NCBI RefSeq assembly: GCF_011762155.1
Contig: NZ_JAASQL010000002.1
Coordinates: forward strand, 434,001-498,000
Source: Wenyingzhuangia heitensis
GTDB taxonomy: Bacteria; Bacteroidota; Bacteroidia; Flavobacteriales; Flavobacteriaceae
Reading direction: 5' to 3'
DNA: 64,000 nucleotides
Of the stretch, positions 16,723 through 24,001 are shown piece after piece. Positions within the stretch are counted from its first letter, which is position 1. Every line of letters begins with the position of its first letter. The notes beneath the pieces were generated by a model. That model was not told the DNA's origin. It did no database searches and saw only the letters and a program-made list of their open reading frames with translations. The translations under genes and the position numbers were made by a program.

Positions 16723-16864
16723 ACTGCACTAACTTCATTAACTGCATAAGTGATGTTAATCTTTTGAAAAAAAGTCAGTTGATGTTTTTTGTTTGTGCAA
16801 AGTTTATGCAGTGTCTTGCACAAGTTTGTATTGTGAAATATGAGCTTGTGCAAATTAGTGCAGT
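16723..16864. other. nested inverted repeats and TTGTGCAA iterons, possible replication origin
   Basis: Outer arms ACTGCACTAA (16723-16732) and TTAGTGCAGT (16855-16864) are exact inverted repeats. Inner arms ACTGCATAA (16741-16749) and TTATGCAGT (16804-16812) nest inside them. Three copies of TTGTGCAA or its complement lie at 16793-16800, 16816-16823 and 16846-16853, in alternating orientation. It sits between the two replication-type genes of the element. This arrangement resembles an iteron origin or a control region; neither is proven. Confidence 0.5.
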
Positions 16865-16912
16865 TATTGTGTAGTCTTATATTATTCTGTAGCCCTTGAT
16901 TATAAAGGGTTG

Positions 16913-16939
16913 TGAACTAAATGAACTAAATGAACTAAA
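16913..16939 (+). repeat. three tandem copies of TGAACTAAA
   Basis: Three exact 9-bp units lie just upstream of the ATG at 16950. If translation began further upstream they would encode repeated ELN triplets. They may be a slippage-prone leader. Confidence 0.6.
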
Positions 16940-16949
16940 TGTAAAGCTT

Positions 16950-17990
16950 ATGTATAAATACAGTTTAGATAAATCTCCTAAAAAATTTGAATGCCCTCAA
17001 TGTTTAAAAAAAAGATTGGTTCGTTATATAGATACTGAAACGGATGATTATGTAGATCATAAAGTTGGTAGATGTGATAGAGAAATCAATTGTGGATATC
17101 ATTATACACCTAAAATGTATTTTGAACAGAATAATGTCAGTTTTAAAAATTATTACATCCCTAACAATGTAAAAAAAGAAATTGTTACTAGTTACCATTC
17201 TAAAGAAGAATTAAAATTAACCTTGGATAATTTTAAGAAAAATAATTTTGTAAAATTCTTAAATCAAATTTTTAATAAAGAGCAAGTATTGTCAATTATT
17301 AATAATTATAAAATTGGAACAGCTTCTTATTGGTACAACGGAACGGTTTTTTGGCAAATAGATAATGATCATAAAATTAGAAGTGGTAAAATAATTTCAT
17401 ATCAAGAAAGTGGTAAAAGAACCCAATACGTCTATTGGGTTCATTCTTACCAGATTAAGAAGGGAATTAAAAGTCATTTTAATTTGAAACAATGTCTTTT
17501 TGGAGAACATTTGGTGAAAAGTAAGAATCAAACAATCGCAATTGTAGAATCTGAAAAAACAGCTTGTATCATGAGTCAAATATTTGATAAATACACTTGG
17601 CTTGCTTGTGGAAATTTATCAGGGTTGTTAGAAGAAAAATTAAGAGTAATTAAACAACATAAAATTATTTTATATCCTGATTTAGGTTTGGACAAAGGAA
17701 ATGGTTCTCCCTTTTTAAGGTGGAGCTTACAAAAAGATAGATTGAATAAGTTAGGTTATCATATAAGTATTTCTGATTTACTTGAAGAAAATGGAACAGA
17801 TAACCAAAAAAGAAAGGGTTTTGATATAGCTGATTATTTTGTGAATCAATCTCAAAATGAAGAAATCGTAATTAAAACTACAGAAGATTTAATCTATCAA
17901 AAAATTAAAAAAAGAAGTCCTAATATTGATTGTTTACGTTCCGTTTTTGATATTGATATAAAGGAGATAATTATTAACACGTGTGAGTAG
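16950..17990 (+). CDS. zinc-ribbon/Toprim-like protein of the DUF6371 type
   Basis: A 347-residue protein with an N-terminal zinc ribbon (CPQC, then GRCDREINCGY within the first about 50 residues) and a central segment TIAIVESEKTACIMSQIF followed by LACGNLSGL. That is the E-K-x-A pattern of Toprim-like primase domains; DxxLDKG follows. This is the layout of the zinc-ribbon primase-like proteins (DUF6371) paired with DUF3987 in Bacteroidota elements. It probably primes or supports element replication. I chose the ATG at 16950; a TTG at 16896 would read through the tandem repeat. Confidence 0.65.
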   Translation: MYKYSLDKSPKKFECPQCLKKRLVRYIDTETDDYVDHKVGRCDREINCGYHYTPKMYFEQNNVSFKNYYIPNNVKKEIVTSYHSKEELKLTLDNFKKNNFVKFLNQIFNKEQVLSIINNYKIGTASYWYNGTVFWQIDNDHKIRSGKIISYQESGKRTQYVYWVHSYQIKKGIKSHFNLKQCLFGEHLVKSKNQTIAIVESEKTACIMSQIFDKYTWLACGNLSGLLEEKLRVIKQHKIILYPDLGLDKGNGSPFLRWSLQKDRLNKLGYHISISDLLEENGTDNQKRKGFDIADYFVNQSQNEEIVIKTTEDLIYQKIKKRSPNIDCLRSVFDIDIKEIIINTCE

Positions 17991-18028
17991 AGCAAGATGG
18001 ATGCACGTACGTACATATCTTGCTTTTT
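17991..18028 (+). other. hairpin with GTACGTAC loop before mob genes, terminator or oriT candidate
   Basis: AGCAAGAT (17991-17998) and ATCTTGCT (18017-18024) are exact inverted arms, followed by TTTTT. The loop contains a second palindrome, GTACGTAC (18007-18014). It lies directly upstream of mobC and the relaxase gene. It could end the replication operon or form part of the transfer origin, which usually lies beside mob genes. Confidence 0.5.
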
Positions 18029-18047
18029 CGCCCGAAGGTTGCAAAAG

Positions 18048-18341
18048 ATGAAAAATTATAGAATAGAAATTAGAGTCTCTCTTTATGAGAGAAAACTCAT
18101 TAAAAAAAACGCAAAATTATGCGGATTAACAGTTAGTGAATTTTGTAGAAGAAGTGTAAATAATCAAAAAATTATAGAACGTTTTACAGATGAACAAATA
18201 GAATTGTATAAATCTCTTATACAATACCATCATCACTTTCAGAGAATAGGTAATATGTTTTCTAAAAATAACCCAAAACTAAGTTTAGAAGTAAGAGAGT
18301 TAGCTAATAAATTTAAAGAACATTTAAAAGGGTTTAACTAA
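18048..18341 (+). CDS. MobC-like plasmid mobilization relaxosome protein
   Basis: A 97-residue basic protein. The N-terminal YRIEIRVSLYERKLIKKNAK and LTVSEFCRRSV form the ribbon-helix-helix domain of MobC-type accessory proteins, followed by helices with HHFQRIGN. MobC binds near the nick site and helps the relaxase open the DNA. I chose the ATG at 18048, because an earlier ATG at 17997 would lie inside the hairpin. Its stop overlaps the relaxase start by one base. Confidence 0.75.
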   Translation: MKNYRIEIRVSLYERKLIKKNAKLCGLTVSEFCRRSVNNQKIIERFTDEQIELYKSLIQYHHHFQRIGNMFSKNNPKLSLEVRELANKFKEHLKGFN

Positions 18342-19177
18342 TGATAGCCAAAGGCAGTAGTCTCTCTAATACTAAAGCAGCGTTGCTTTACGGAGATGAC
18401 TTAAATAAATCTGCAAAAATTGTTTACAGTAATTACTTGCATAGTGAAACGCCAAGTGAAATATCCAAAGAATTTAAACTGTTTCAGGATCAGAACACAA
18501 ACTGTAAGCAGAATACGTTTAGTTTTATTATTAGTCCAACAATAGAGGATGGAAAGAAAATGAATGAAGCTAGTTTTGAAAAAGTTTGCAAGCTTTTTTT
18601 GAAAGAATTAAAACTGGATCAACATCAAGCAGTTGGTTATATCCATAATGATAAAAATCACAAACACGTCCATTTGTACGTCAATAGAATATCATTTGAA
18701 GGTAAAGCTTTTGATGCCTGGAGGATAGGAAAAAGATCTCAAGTAGCTGCAAAAAATGTGGCTTTGCAAATGGGTTTAACCACTGTTGATCAGGTTAGAG
18801 AACAAAAACAAAAAAGCACAAAATTAATAAGAGGAGAAATTAAATCTATTCATGATTCAATCATGAAACAAAGACCAAAATCAGTAGATGATTACATCAA
18901 AAAAATGAAAAACATCAATGTTACTGTAAAATCAGTAATAAACAAGCAAAACAAACTTCAAGGGTTTAGGTATGAGTATAATGGGCATAGTTTTAAAGGC
19001 TCAGAAGTGCATAGAGATATGTCGGTCAATAAATTGAATTTTGTAGCTCCTGGAGAGCAGAAAATGGAGTTAAGTAGTAATAAAGAACAATTTAATTTCA
19101 ATAATTTATTATTTGACTATTCAGGAGAGTATGAACCAAACAGAAATAAAAAAAGAAAAAACACATGGCAAAGATAG
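18341..19177 (+). CDS. relaxase/mobilization nuclease
   Basis: A 278-residue relaxase of the MobA/VirD2 class. The metal-binding motif HNDKNHKHVHLYVNR (His102 to about 116) contains the required HxH pair. The N-terminal MIAKGSSLSNTKAALLYG and the segment NTFSFIISPT fit the MOBP-type fold; the nucleophilic tyrosine is probably Tyr17 or Tyr29. It nicks one strand at oriT and pilots it during transfer with help from a conjugative element. It is short, lacking a primase or helicase domain, as in other Bacteroidota mobilizable elements. It overlaps the next gene by 13 bp. Confidence 0.85.
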   Translation: MIAKGSSLSNTKAALLYGDDLNKSAKIVYSNYLHSETPSEISKEFKLFQDQNTNCKQNTFSFIISPTIEDGKKMNEASFEKVCKLFLKELKLDQHQAVGYIHNDKNHKHVHLYVNRISFEGKAFDAWRIGKRSQVAAKNVALQMGLTTVDQVREQKQKSTKLIRGEIKSIHDSIMKQRPKSVDDYIKKMKNINVTVKSVINKQNKLQGFRYEYNGHSFKGSEVHRDMSVNKLNFVAPGEQKMELSSNKEQFNFNNLLFDYSGEYEPNRNKKRKNTWQR

Positions 19178-19473
19178 AAATCATTACTGAGCTTATAGTT
19201 GATGAAATCAATCATATGGAGACTTTGGTAAAAGAGTTTAAACAAGAAAAAGAAGCTCTTAAAAAAATTAAGATAGAGCCTAATACAGATAGGTTAAAAG
19301 CAATTTTAAGTAAACATATTGAGCATAGCAATAAGCAAAACGAGGAACACACAAAGCTTTTTAACCAATCTATTGTAGAGTTAAAACATCAGAATAAGCG
19401 TTTTCTAATGTTTACAATAGTTATATTACTTAGTGTGGTGTTATTGTTCATGGGGTTATTACTAAATAGGTAG
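19165..19473 (+). CDS. small coiled-coil membrane protein, mob-associated
   Basis: A 102-residue protein with a charged helical or coiled-coil N-terminal part (about 10-75) and one strong C-terminal membrane segment, FLMFTIVILLSVVLLFMGLL. The start lies inside the relaxase gene, so expression is coupled. I know no function. Position suggests a role in docking the relaxosome at the membrane. Confidence 0.65.
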   Translation: MAKIEIITELIVDEINHMETLVKEFKQEKEALKKIKIEPNTDRLKAILSKHIEHSNKQNEEHTKLFNQSIVELKHQNKRFLMFTIVILLSVVLLFMGLLLNR

Positions 19474-19544
19474 TGGTTTTTATATTCTTTACAAGAATAT
19501 AAAAGGCTAATTATACCCTCTGTTCAAAAAGCTAAACAAAACCT

Positions 19545-19580
19545 TAAAAGTCATAAAGTAAATTTACTTTATGACTTTTA
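19545..19580. terminator. 36-bp perfect palindrome, probable terminator
   Basis: TAAAAGTCATAAAGTAAA and its exact reverse complement meet without a loop. A-rich and T-rich outer arms fit a bidirectional terminator after the mob operon. The absent loop would force a few central bases open. Confidence 0.6.
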
Positions 19581-19745
19581 TATGTTATACACAACATAAC
19601 CATGGGTTTTAAGTTTTGTAGTGGGTTTAAGAACATTATAATCTTTGTAATTTCCCAAAAATAGTTAGGTCTATTATTCTATAAATACCTAATTTTACAA
19701 ACAGAAAATAACATATAATAATATAAAGCGTTTAGCTTTTGATTT

Positions 19746-19859
19746 GGTTTTAGAAACTCGCCAGGTTTTGTAACCCTCCAATGTCAAAGTTAAGATGCCC
19801 ACGTTCTGCGTGGGCTGTTCTTACTTGGGGGGAAGGTTTCTGGCGAGACCACTAAAACC
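19746..19859 (+). ncRNA. candidate structured RNA, long rod-like hairpin
   Basis: Five nested helices cover 114 nt. P1 is GGTTTTAG (19746-19753) with CTAAAACC (19852-19859). P2 is CTCGCCAG (19757-19764) with CTGGCGAG (19840-19847). P3 is AACCCTCC (19772-19779) with GGGG-AA-GGTT (19829-19838). P4 is AAGT-T-AAGA (19787-19795) with TCTTACTT (19819-19826). P5 is GCCCACG (19797-19803) with CGTGGGC (19809-19815), closed by TTCTG. GC is far above the surroundings. The strand is assigned from the downstream gene. It could instead be a single-strand replication origin. Confidence 0.55.
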
Positions 19860-19896
19860 AGTGAGTTCAGTTCCACGCTTTTTTAATACGTGAAAA

Positions 19897-20193
19897 ATGG
19901 AATACAATCGCCAGTTCAATCTTCAAGAAGTCTTAGTAAAAGAATTCAATTTTACCAAAATAGACATAGACCGTTATCAGCATGTAATAGACAATCCAAA
20001 AATCAGTACTCAACTGATGAAATTGGTGTTCGCTATACGTTCTAATCCTCGTAATTACCAATCAGAACTACACAAAAAGAACACGCTTTTAAAAGCATGT
20101 AAAAATTGTAATAGCAACAATTACAAACCTAAATCTACTTCTAATCGTAGTTACCCTCAAAGTATTGGTAGTCTTCTCAAGAAAAATTTTTAA
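19897..20193 (+). CDS. 98-residue protein downstream of the structured element
   Basis: Unrecognised basic protein. The first about 60 residues look folded (FNLQEVLVKEFNFTKIDIDRY, then QLMKLVFAIRSNPRNY). The tail is Lys/Asn/Ser-rich with a CKNC pair. It starts 37 bp after the rod-like RNA and ends 13 bp before a lipoprotein gene. The tail composition suggests nucleic-acid contact, but this is only inference. Confidence 0.55.
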   Translation: MEYNRQFNLQEVLVKEFNFTKIDIDRYQHVIDNPKISTQLMKLVFAIRSNPRNYQSELHKKNTLLKACKNCNSNNYKPKSTSNRSYPQSIGSLLKKNF

Positions 20194-20206
20194 ACAATAA
20201 ATAAAT

Positions 20207-20692
20207 ATGAAAAGAAAAATGATTTTAGGTATAGTCTTGATGACTATGCTTGTAACTGGATGCTCAAAAGATGATTCAGACTCCATTGAAAATGAAAAGA
20301 TAACAGATGTAATAACTTCTGAAAAAAGCAAATTTAAATTTGTTTTTACTCAAACAGGAGAAGTTGAAAATTACACAGGAATACTAGCTGTTTCGGGTTT
20401 ATCAGATAATGTATATGATGTCAATACTTTAGAAATAATAAATGGAAAAGAAATTAACTTAGGAAGGACTGCTTTTGTGAATGTACATGAAAGAGAAGTA
20501 GGTAGTTATACGTTTGTCACTGCAAATAAGACTAAATCTTTACATGTTGTAATTACAACGTCAGGGTATTCTTTAACAGATGTTGGAGTACATTATAATT
20601 TTACAGTGTATAAAAATGACAAAGAGATTTTTAATCAAGATTTTGATGTAATCAAAGGATCTGGACCAGCTACTAAATCTTATGTTTTTTAA
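20207..20692 (+). CDS. exported lipoprotein, cargo of the element
   Basis: A 161-residue protein with a signal peptide and lipobox LVTGC (Cys20), followed by SKDDSD. Acidic residues just after the Cys are the surface-export signal of Bacteroidota lipoproteins. The mature part is beta-rich (YTGILAVSGLSD, HYNFTVYKND) without a family I recognise. It is probably surface-exposed and could affect recipient cell contact or exclusion; that is speculation. The next gene also encodes an exported protein. Confidence 0.7.
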   Translation: MKRKMILGIVLMTMLVTGCSKDDSDSIENEKITDVITSEKSKFKFVFTQTGEVENYTGILAVSGLSDNVYDVNTLEIINGKEINLGRTAFVNVHEREVGSYTFVTANKTKSLHVVITTSGYSLTDVGVHYNFTVYKNDKEIFNQDFDVIKGSGPATKSYVF

Positions 20693-20737
20693 TATCCATA
20701 AATAAAGAACACAACATAAATAACATAAAAATAAAGT

Positions 20738-21310
20738 ATGAAAAAGAAAATATTTACAATAGTATTATTTACCGTTTGTTCATTGTCAAATGCTCAAACG
20801 ATAGAAAAGCAAGCTGTTAAGGATTATTTAGAAACTGTAAAAGGAGTACACTATGACCTTAAAGTGAATTACACACATTTTGAAGTGTCAACCATTACAG
20901 TTCAAGATAGTATTACTTTTCTAAAAGAAAATTTTGAAAATTACAAAGCCAGTAAGTTAGCTTCGTTGACCAAATCAATAGCATCATTAAATGATAGAAT
21001 CAAAAAGCAAGAAGGGAAAACGGGTTTTGATGCTGTAGTAGCAGGGTCTTTAAAGAAAAGATTTACTTACGATAGAGATAAGCTTCAAAAAAAGTATGAC
21101 GAAATTACTTTATTAGAATTCAAATTATATGAACCTTATAAAACACAAGAACCTAATAAAGTCTTATGCAAAAAAGCAGATGTACATTTTACAGCCATTA
21201 AACCAGGAGAAACAAAAGCATCCGCATATACGGGTGATTTTATTTTAAACCGAGTAGGAGACAAGTGTCTAAAAGGTAAAAACATAAAGAAAATTGAAAT
21301 GAAATTTTAG
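20738..21310 (+). CDS. secreted protein of unknown function
   Basis: A 190-residue protein with a clear signal peptide (MKKKIFTIVLFTVCSLSNAQ). The mature region has a central charged helical stretch (about 60-130, with LTKSIASLNDRIKKQEGK) that may be coiled coil, and a C-terminal part with VHFTAIKPGETKA. I do not recognise it. It follows the lipoprotein gene by 45 bp and is ended by a strong terminator. Confidence 0.65.
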   Translation: MKKKIFTIVLFTVCSLSNAQTIEKQAVKDYLETVKGVHYDLKVNYTHFEVSTITVQDSITFLKENFENYKASKLASLTKSIASLNDRIKKQEGKTGFDAVVAGSLKKRFTYDRDKLQKKYDEITLLEFKLYEPYKTQEPNKVLCKKADVHFTAIKPGETKASAYTGDFILNRVGDKCLKGKNIKKIEMKF

Positions 21311-21357
21311 GGGTTGATATAATTAATCCCTTACAATTATATGTTGCGTACTATGTT

Positions 21358-21394
21358 AAAAGGCCATAAAATCAGTTTAGTTTTATGGCCTTTT
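21358..21394. terminator. terminator after secreted-protein gene
   Basis: AAAAGGCCATAAAA (21358-21371) and TTTTATGGCCTTTT (21381-21394) are exact 14-bp arms with a 9-base loop. Confidence 0.8.
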
Positions 21395-21464
21395 AGGTTT
21401 TTTATAGCTTATGAACAAGTGGTATGATTAACTTTGGCACTAAGCCATAAAGTGTGTAAGTTTT

Positions 21465-21498
21465 AAAAACTCAGGATTGAATTCAATCCTGAGTTTTT
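21465..21498. terminator. 34-bp palindromic terminator inside IS left end
   Basis: AAAAACTCAGGATTGAA is followed directly by its exact reverse complement and then more T residues. It lies between the left end of the IS and the transposase start, where it would block transcription entering from outside. Confidence 0.7.
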
Positions 21499-21529
21499 TT
21501 TATTTATTAATTTTAAATTTTACGCATTT

Positions 21530-22726
21530 ATGAAACCAGAAGATTTATTAAACGACGATTTTTTAAAGCAATTTAAAAACGGAGCAGAGTTAACCAATTT
21601 TTTAGAACAACTTCACAAACGAGGCATCGAGAAGATTTTAGAGGGAGAGTTAGATGCTCATTTAGATTATGATAAGCATCAAAAAAGAAAAGAGCAAAAT
21701 CTACGTAACGGTTATTCTAAAAAGAAGTTAAAAACAACTTTAGGAGAAACAGAGATTCAAGTTCCTAGAGATCGTGATAGTTCTTTCAATCCTATGATTG
21801 TTAAGAAACGAGAAAGTACAACAGAAGGCCTCGAAAACATTATTATATCTTTTTATGCCAAAGGGATGAGCAATAGTGATATAGAAGAACAAATACGTGA
21901 ACTCTACAATTTTGATATTTCTACATCAACTATCTCAAGAATTACAGATAAAATCACAGAAGATGTTATTGCCTGGAGAAACAGACCTTTAGAAGCCACT
22001 TACCTAATCGTTTGGATGGATGGCATTGTATTTAAAGTCAGAGAGAACTCTAAAGTAATAAATAAGACGGTTTATATTGCAGTGGGATTGAGAACTGATG
22101 GAAAAAAGGAAGTATTAGGATTATGGTTAGGTAAAAATGAATCTTCTGCCTTTTGGATGAGCGTTTTAACAGATATAAAAGCCAGAGGAACTCAAGATAT
22201 CTTAATCACTGCTACTGATAATTTAAATGGATTTACAGATACTATTAAAACCATTTTCCCTAACTCTACGACACAAATCTGCGTGGTACATCAAATAAGA
22301 AACTCCTGTCGCTACGTAGTCTGGAAGGATAAAAAAGAATTTACTCGTGACATGAAGCAAATCTATACGGCTCCTACAAAAGAAGCCGCTAAAGCTGCCT
22401 TAAAAGACTTCAAAATTAAATGGGAGTCCAAATATTCTTATGCCATTAAAAGTTGGGAAAATAATTGGGATGAGCTTACTGTATTCTTTGATTTTCCTAT
22501 TGAAATAAGAACCATTATTTACACCACAAACCTTATAGAAAATCTAAATGGTAAAATAAGAAAATACACCAAAAACAAACTCTCATTCCCAACAGATGAT
22601 GCAGTTATGAAATCAGTATTTCTTGCGCTCAGAGAAAGTACTAAAAAATGGACAATGCCCATCAGGAACTGGGGAGTGATACTAAATCAATTTTTAGCTA
22701 TATTTGAAAACAGGATTAAACTATAA
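21530..22726 (+). CDS. IS256-family transposase
   Basis: A full-length 398-residue DDE transposase of the IS256/Mutator group. The N-terminal DNA-binding region includes [15 protein letters not shown] and IQVPRDR. The catalytic residues are Asp164 (VWMDGI), Asp230 (TATDNLNGF) and about Glu336 ([11 protein letters not shown]), with the family's CVVHQIRNS block at about 251-259. The frame is intact. It catalyses cut-and-paste or copy-out transposition of the IS. Confidence 0.93.
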   Translation: MKPEDLLNDDFLKQFKNGAELTNFLEQLHKRGIEKILEGELDAHLDYDKHQKRKEQNLRNGYSKKKLKTTLGETEIQVPRDRDSSFNPMIVKKRESTTEGLENIIISFYAKGMSNSDIEEQIRELYNFDISTSTISRITDKITEDVIAWRNRPLEATYLIVWMDGIVFKVRENSKVINKTVYIAVGLRTDGKKEVLGLWLGKNESSAFWMSVLTDIKARGTQDILITATDNLNGFTDTIKTIFPNSTTQICVVHQIRNSCRYVVWKDKKEFTRDMKQIYTAPTKEAAKAALKDFKIKWESKYSYAIKSWENNWDELTVFFDFPIEIRTIIYTTNLIENLNGKIRKYTKNKLSFPTDDAVMKSVFLALRESTKKWTMPIRNWGVILNQFLAIFENRIKL

Positions 22727-22825
22727 ATAATTTAACCCTGAGTTTTAGTTACACACTTTTTAGGATAGTGTCTTAACTTTGAAATTTATTATTATTATTA
22801 TATATACCATTTTTAATTGTAATGT

Positions 22826-22966
22826 CTAATTCCTAAGTAAAAAATCTTCTAAATATGTTTCAGTAGTTTTAACAGATTGATACCCTATGGGATGTTTAAT
22901 CATTACAGTCCGCAAGGTATTTTTAATGATAAAGACGTAATAGTTACCATAGTCATTATAAAGCAT
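22826..22966 (-). pseudogene. remnant C-terminus of a tyrosine recombinase
   Basis: A 46-codon minus-strand frame (ATG at 22966, TAG at 22828-22826) ends in IGYQSVKTTETYLEDF. This fits the final block of tyrosine recombinases, where LGHxSxxTTxxY carries the second catalytic His and the Tyr nucleophile; here Tyr replaces the His. No upstream catalytic part is attached, as the neighbouring 340-residue gene is unrelated. It is probably a relic of an earlier integrase, cut off near the IS insertion. Confidence 0.5.
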
Positions 22967-22978
22967 AGTTATATATTG

Positions 22979-24001
22979 TTAATTTTTAACAGACTTAATA
23001 TTATTTCTTATTATTAACTCTAAAGTGGAATTAAATTTATTGTAGTTGCCTTTTTTTTGATTACGTAAAAAATCTTTTTGTTTAAACTCAGAAAAATATT
23101 TAGTTAGATTCTCTTTTTTACTATTATCTATCATAACAAATTTATATATGTCTAAAGCTTCCTCCTCAGCGGTACGAGCATTATCACCAAAGATGTTGTT
23201 TTTACATAGTTTAAATAATATAAAACAAAACCATTTTTCACTTACGTAAAGTTTTAATCCGTTTTTGATTTCATTTTTGTTAAGTAATAAGTTTATAAAG
23301 TCTTCTTCTCTTGAATTTGTTTTTTTAAAGAAATATTGAAACTTATTAGCTGTTTGCTCTATTATTTTAGATCTAATTTCAAAAGACAGTATTTCTTTAT
23401 TTATGGTTTTTTCTTTCTTTTCATAAAAAGAGTTGTAAGTATTGTTTATTTCTTCTAAGTTATGGTTATTATTAGTATTAATGAATGATGTATGATTGTA
23501 ATTATTTTCAATATTGGTTTTTTCATTATGACGATGATCGTTAGTTACTTCATTAAATTGAGAATAACTAACTTTATTAAAGTTGATAACATGGGGAATA
23601 TCATTTATATTAACTCTATTTTTTTTGTCAATATTTTTTATTTCTAAACTTTTATTATTCAGGATTATATTTTCTTTAGAAACATCATTAGGCTTAATTT
23701 TAAATACATAGTTAAAAAATATAAGCACTGATATATATAAACAAGTAAAGATTGATAAGCTTATAAAAGAGGTTGCAGATAAATGATATTTCTCTGTATT
23801 AAGTAAAAAAAGATACTTTAAAAAACTTGTAAAGTATTCATAATAAATTTCAAGAAGTGTAATTATTGCTAAGCCAGATATAAGAAGAGGAAATATTAAT
23901 ATTTTATGTTTTTTGAAAATTATAATAGGTTTAACGATTAGAAAAAAAGTTAATTTGTTTATTACAATAAAAGTATTTTTTAATGAGTTTACTTTTTTCA
24001 T
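22979..24001 (-). CDS. membrane protein coupled to the integrase gene
   Basis: A 340-residue unrecognised protein. The N-terminal third has about two to three membrane segments (LIFPLLISGLAIITLLEIYY and a second near 85-110). An Asn-rich linker and a charged, probably cytoplasmic C-terminal domain (about 200-330) follow. Its ATG overlaps the integrase stop by 4 bp, so it is the second gene of an int operon. Very AT-rich and Asn/Lys-heavy composition supports foreign origin. The function is unknown. Confidence 0.65.
   Translation of the reverse strand: MKKVNSLKNTFIVINKLTFFLIVKPIIIFKKHKILIFPLLISGLAIITLLEIYYEYFTSFLKYLFLLNTEKYHLSATSFISLSIFTCLYISVLIFFNYVFKIKPNDVSKENIILNNKSLEIKNIDKKNRVNINDIPHVINFNKVSYSQFNEVTNDHRHNEKTNIENNYNHTSFINTNNNHNLEEINNTYNSFYEKKEKTINKEILSFEIRSKIIEQTANKFQYFFKKTNSREEDFINLLLNKNEIKNGLKLYVSEKWFCFILFKLCKNNIFGDNARTAEEEALDIYKFVMIDNSKKENLTKYFSEFKQKDFLRNQKKGNYNKFNSTLELIIRNNIKSVKN

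Larger units (their letters stand above)
19474..19896. other. 423-bp structured non-coding region
   Basis: No gene is convincing here. The stretch contains a 36-bp palindrome (19545-19580) and a weak hairpin TTAGGT/ACCTAA (19665-19692). A small AAAGC/GCTTT hairpin (about 19726-19739) follows, then the long rod-like candidate RNA (19746-19859). A CCACG/CGTG dyad lies just before the ATG at 19897. Confidence 0.6.
21449..22759 (+). mobile_element. IS256-family insertion sequence
   Basis: The transposase gene is flanked by inverted ends. The left end AAAGTGTGTAAG...AAACTCAGG starts at about 21449, and the right end is CCCTGAGTTTTAG..TTACACACTTT, ending at about 22759. The ends share AAAGTGTGTAA and AAACTCAGG with a small gap. 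I could not find a matching 8-9 bp target duplication, so the exact edges are uncertain. The open transposase suggests a recent or functional copy. Confidence 0.75.

Noticed and set aside
16913-16939. Tandem 9-bp repeat as start of a CRISPR-like array
   Set aside because: The units are contiguous without spacers and only three in number. No CRISPR array or cas gene was seen anywhere.
19746-19859. Rod-like element as a retron msr/msd or integron attC site
   Set aside because: No reverse transcriptase or integron integrase is present in the window, and no attC consensus was seen.
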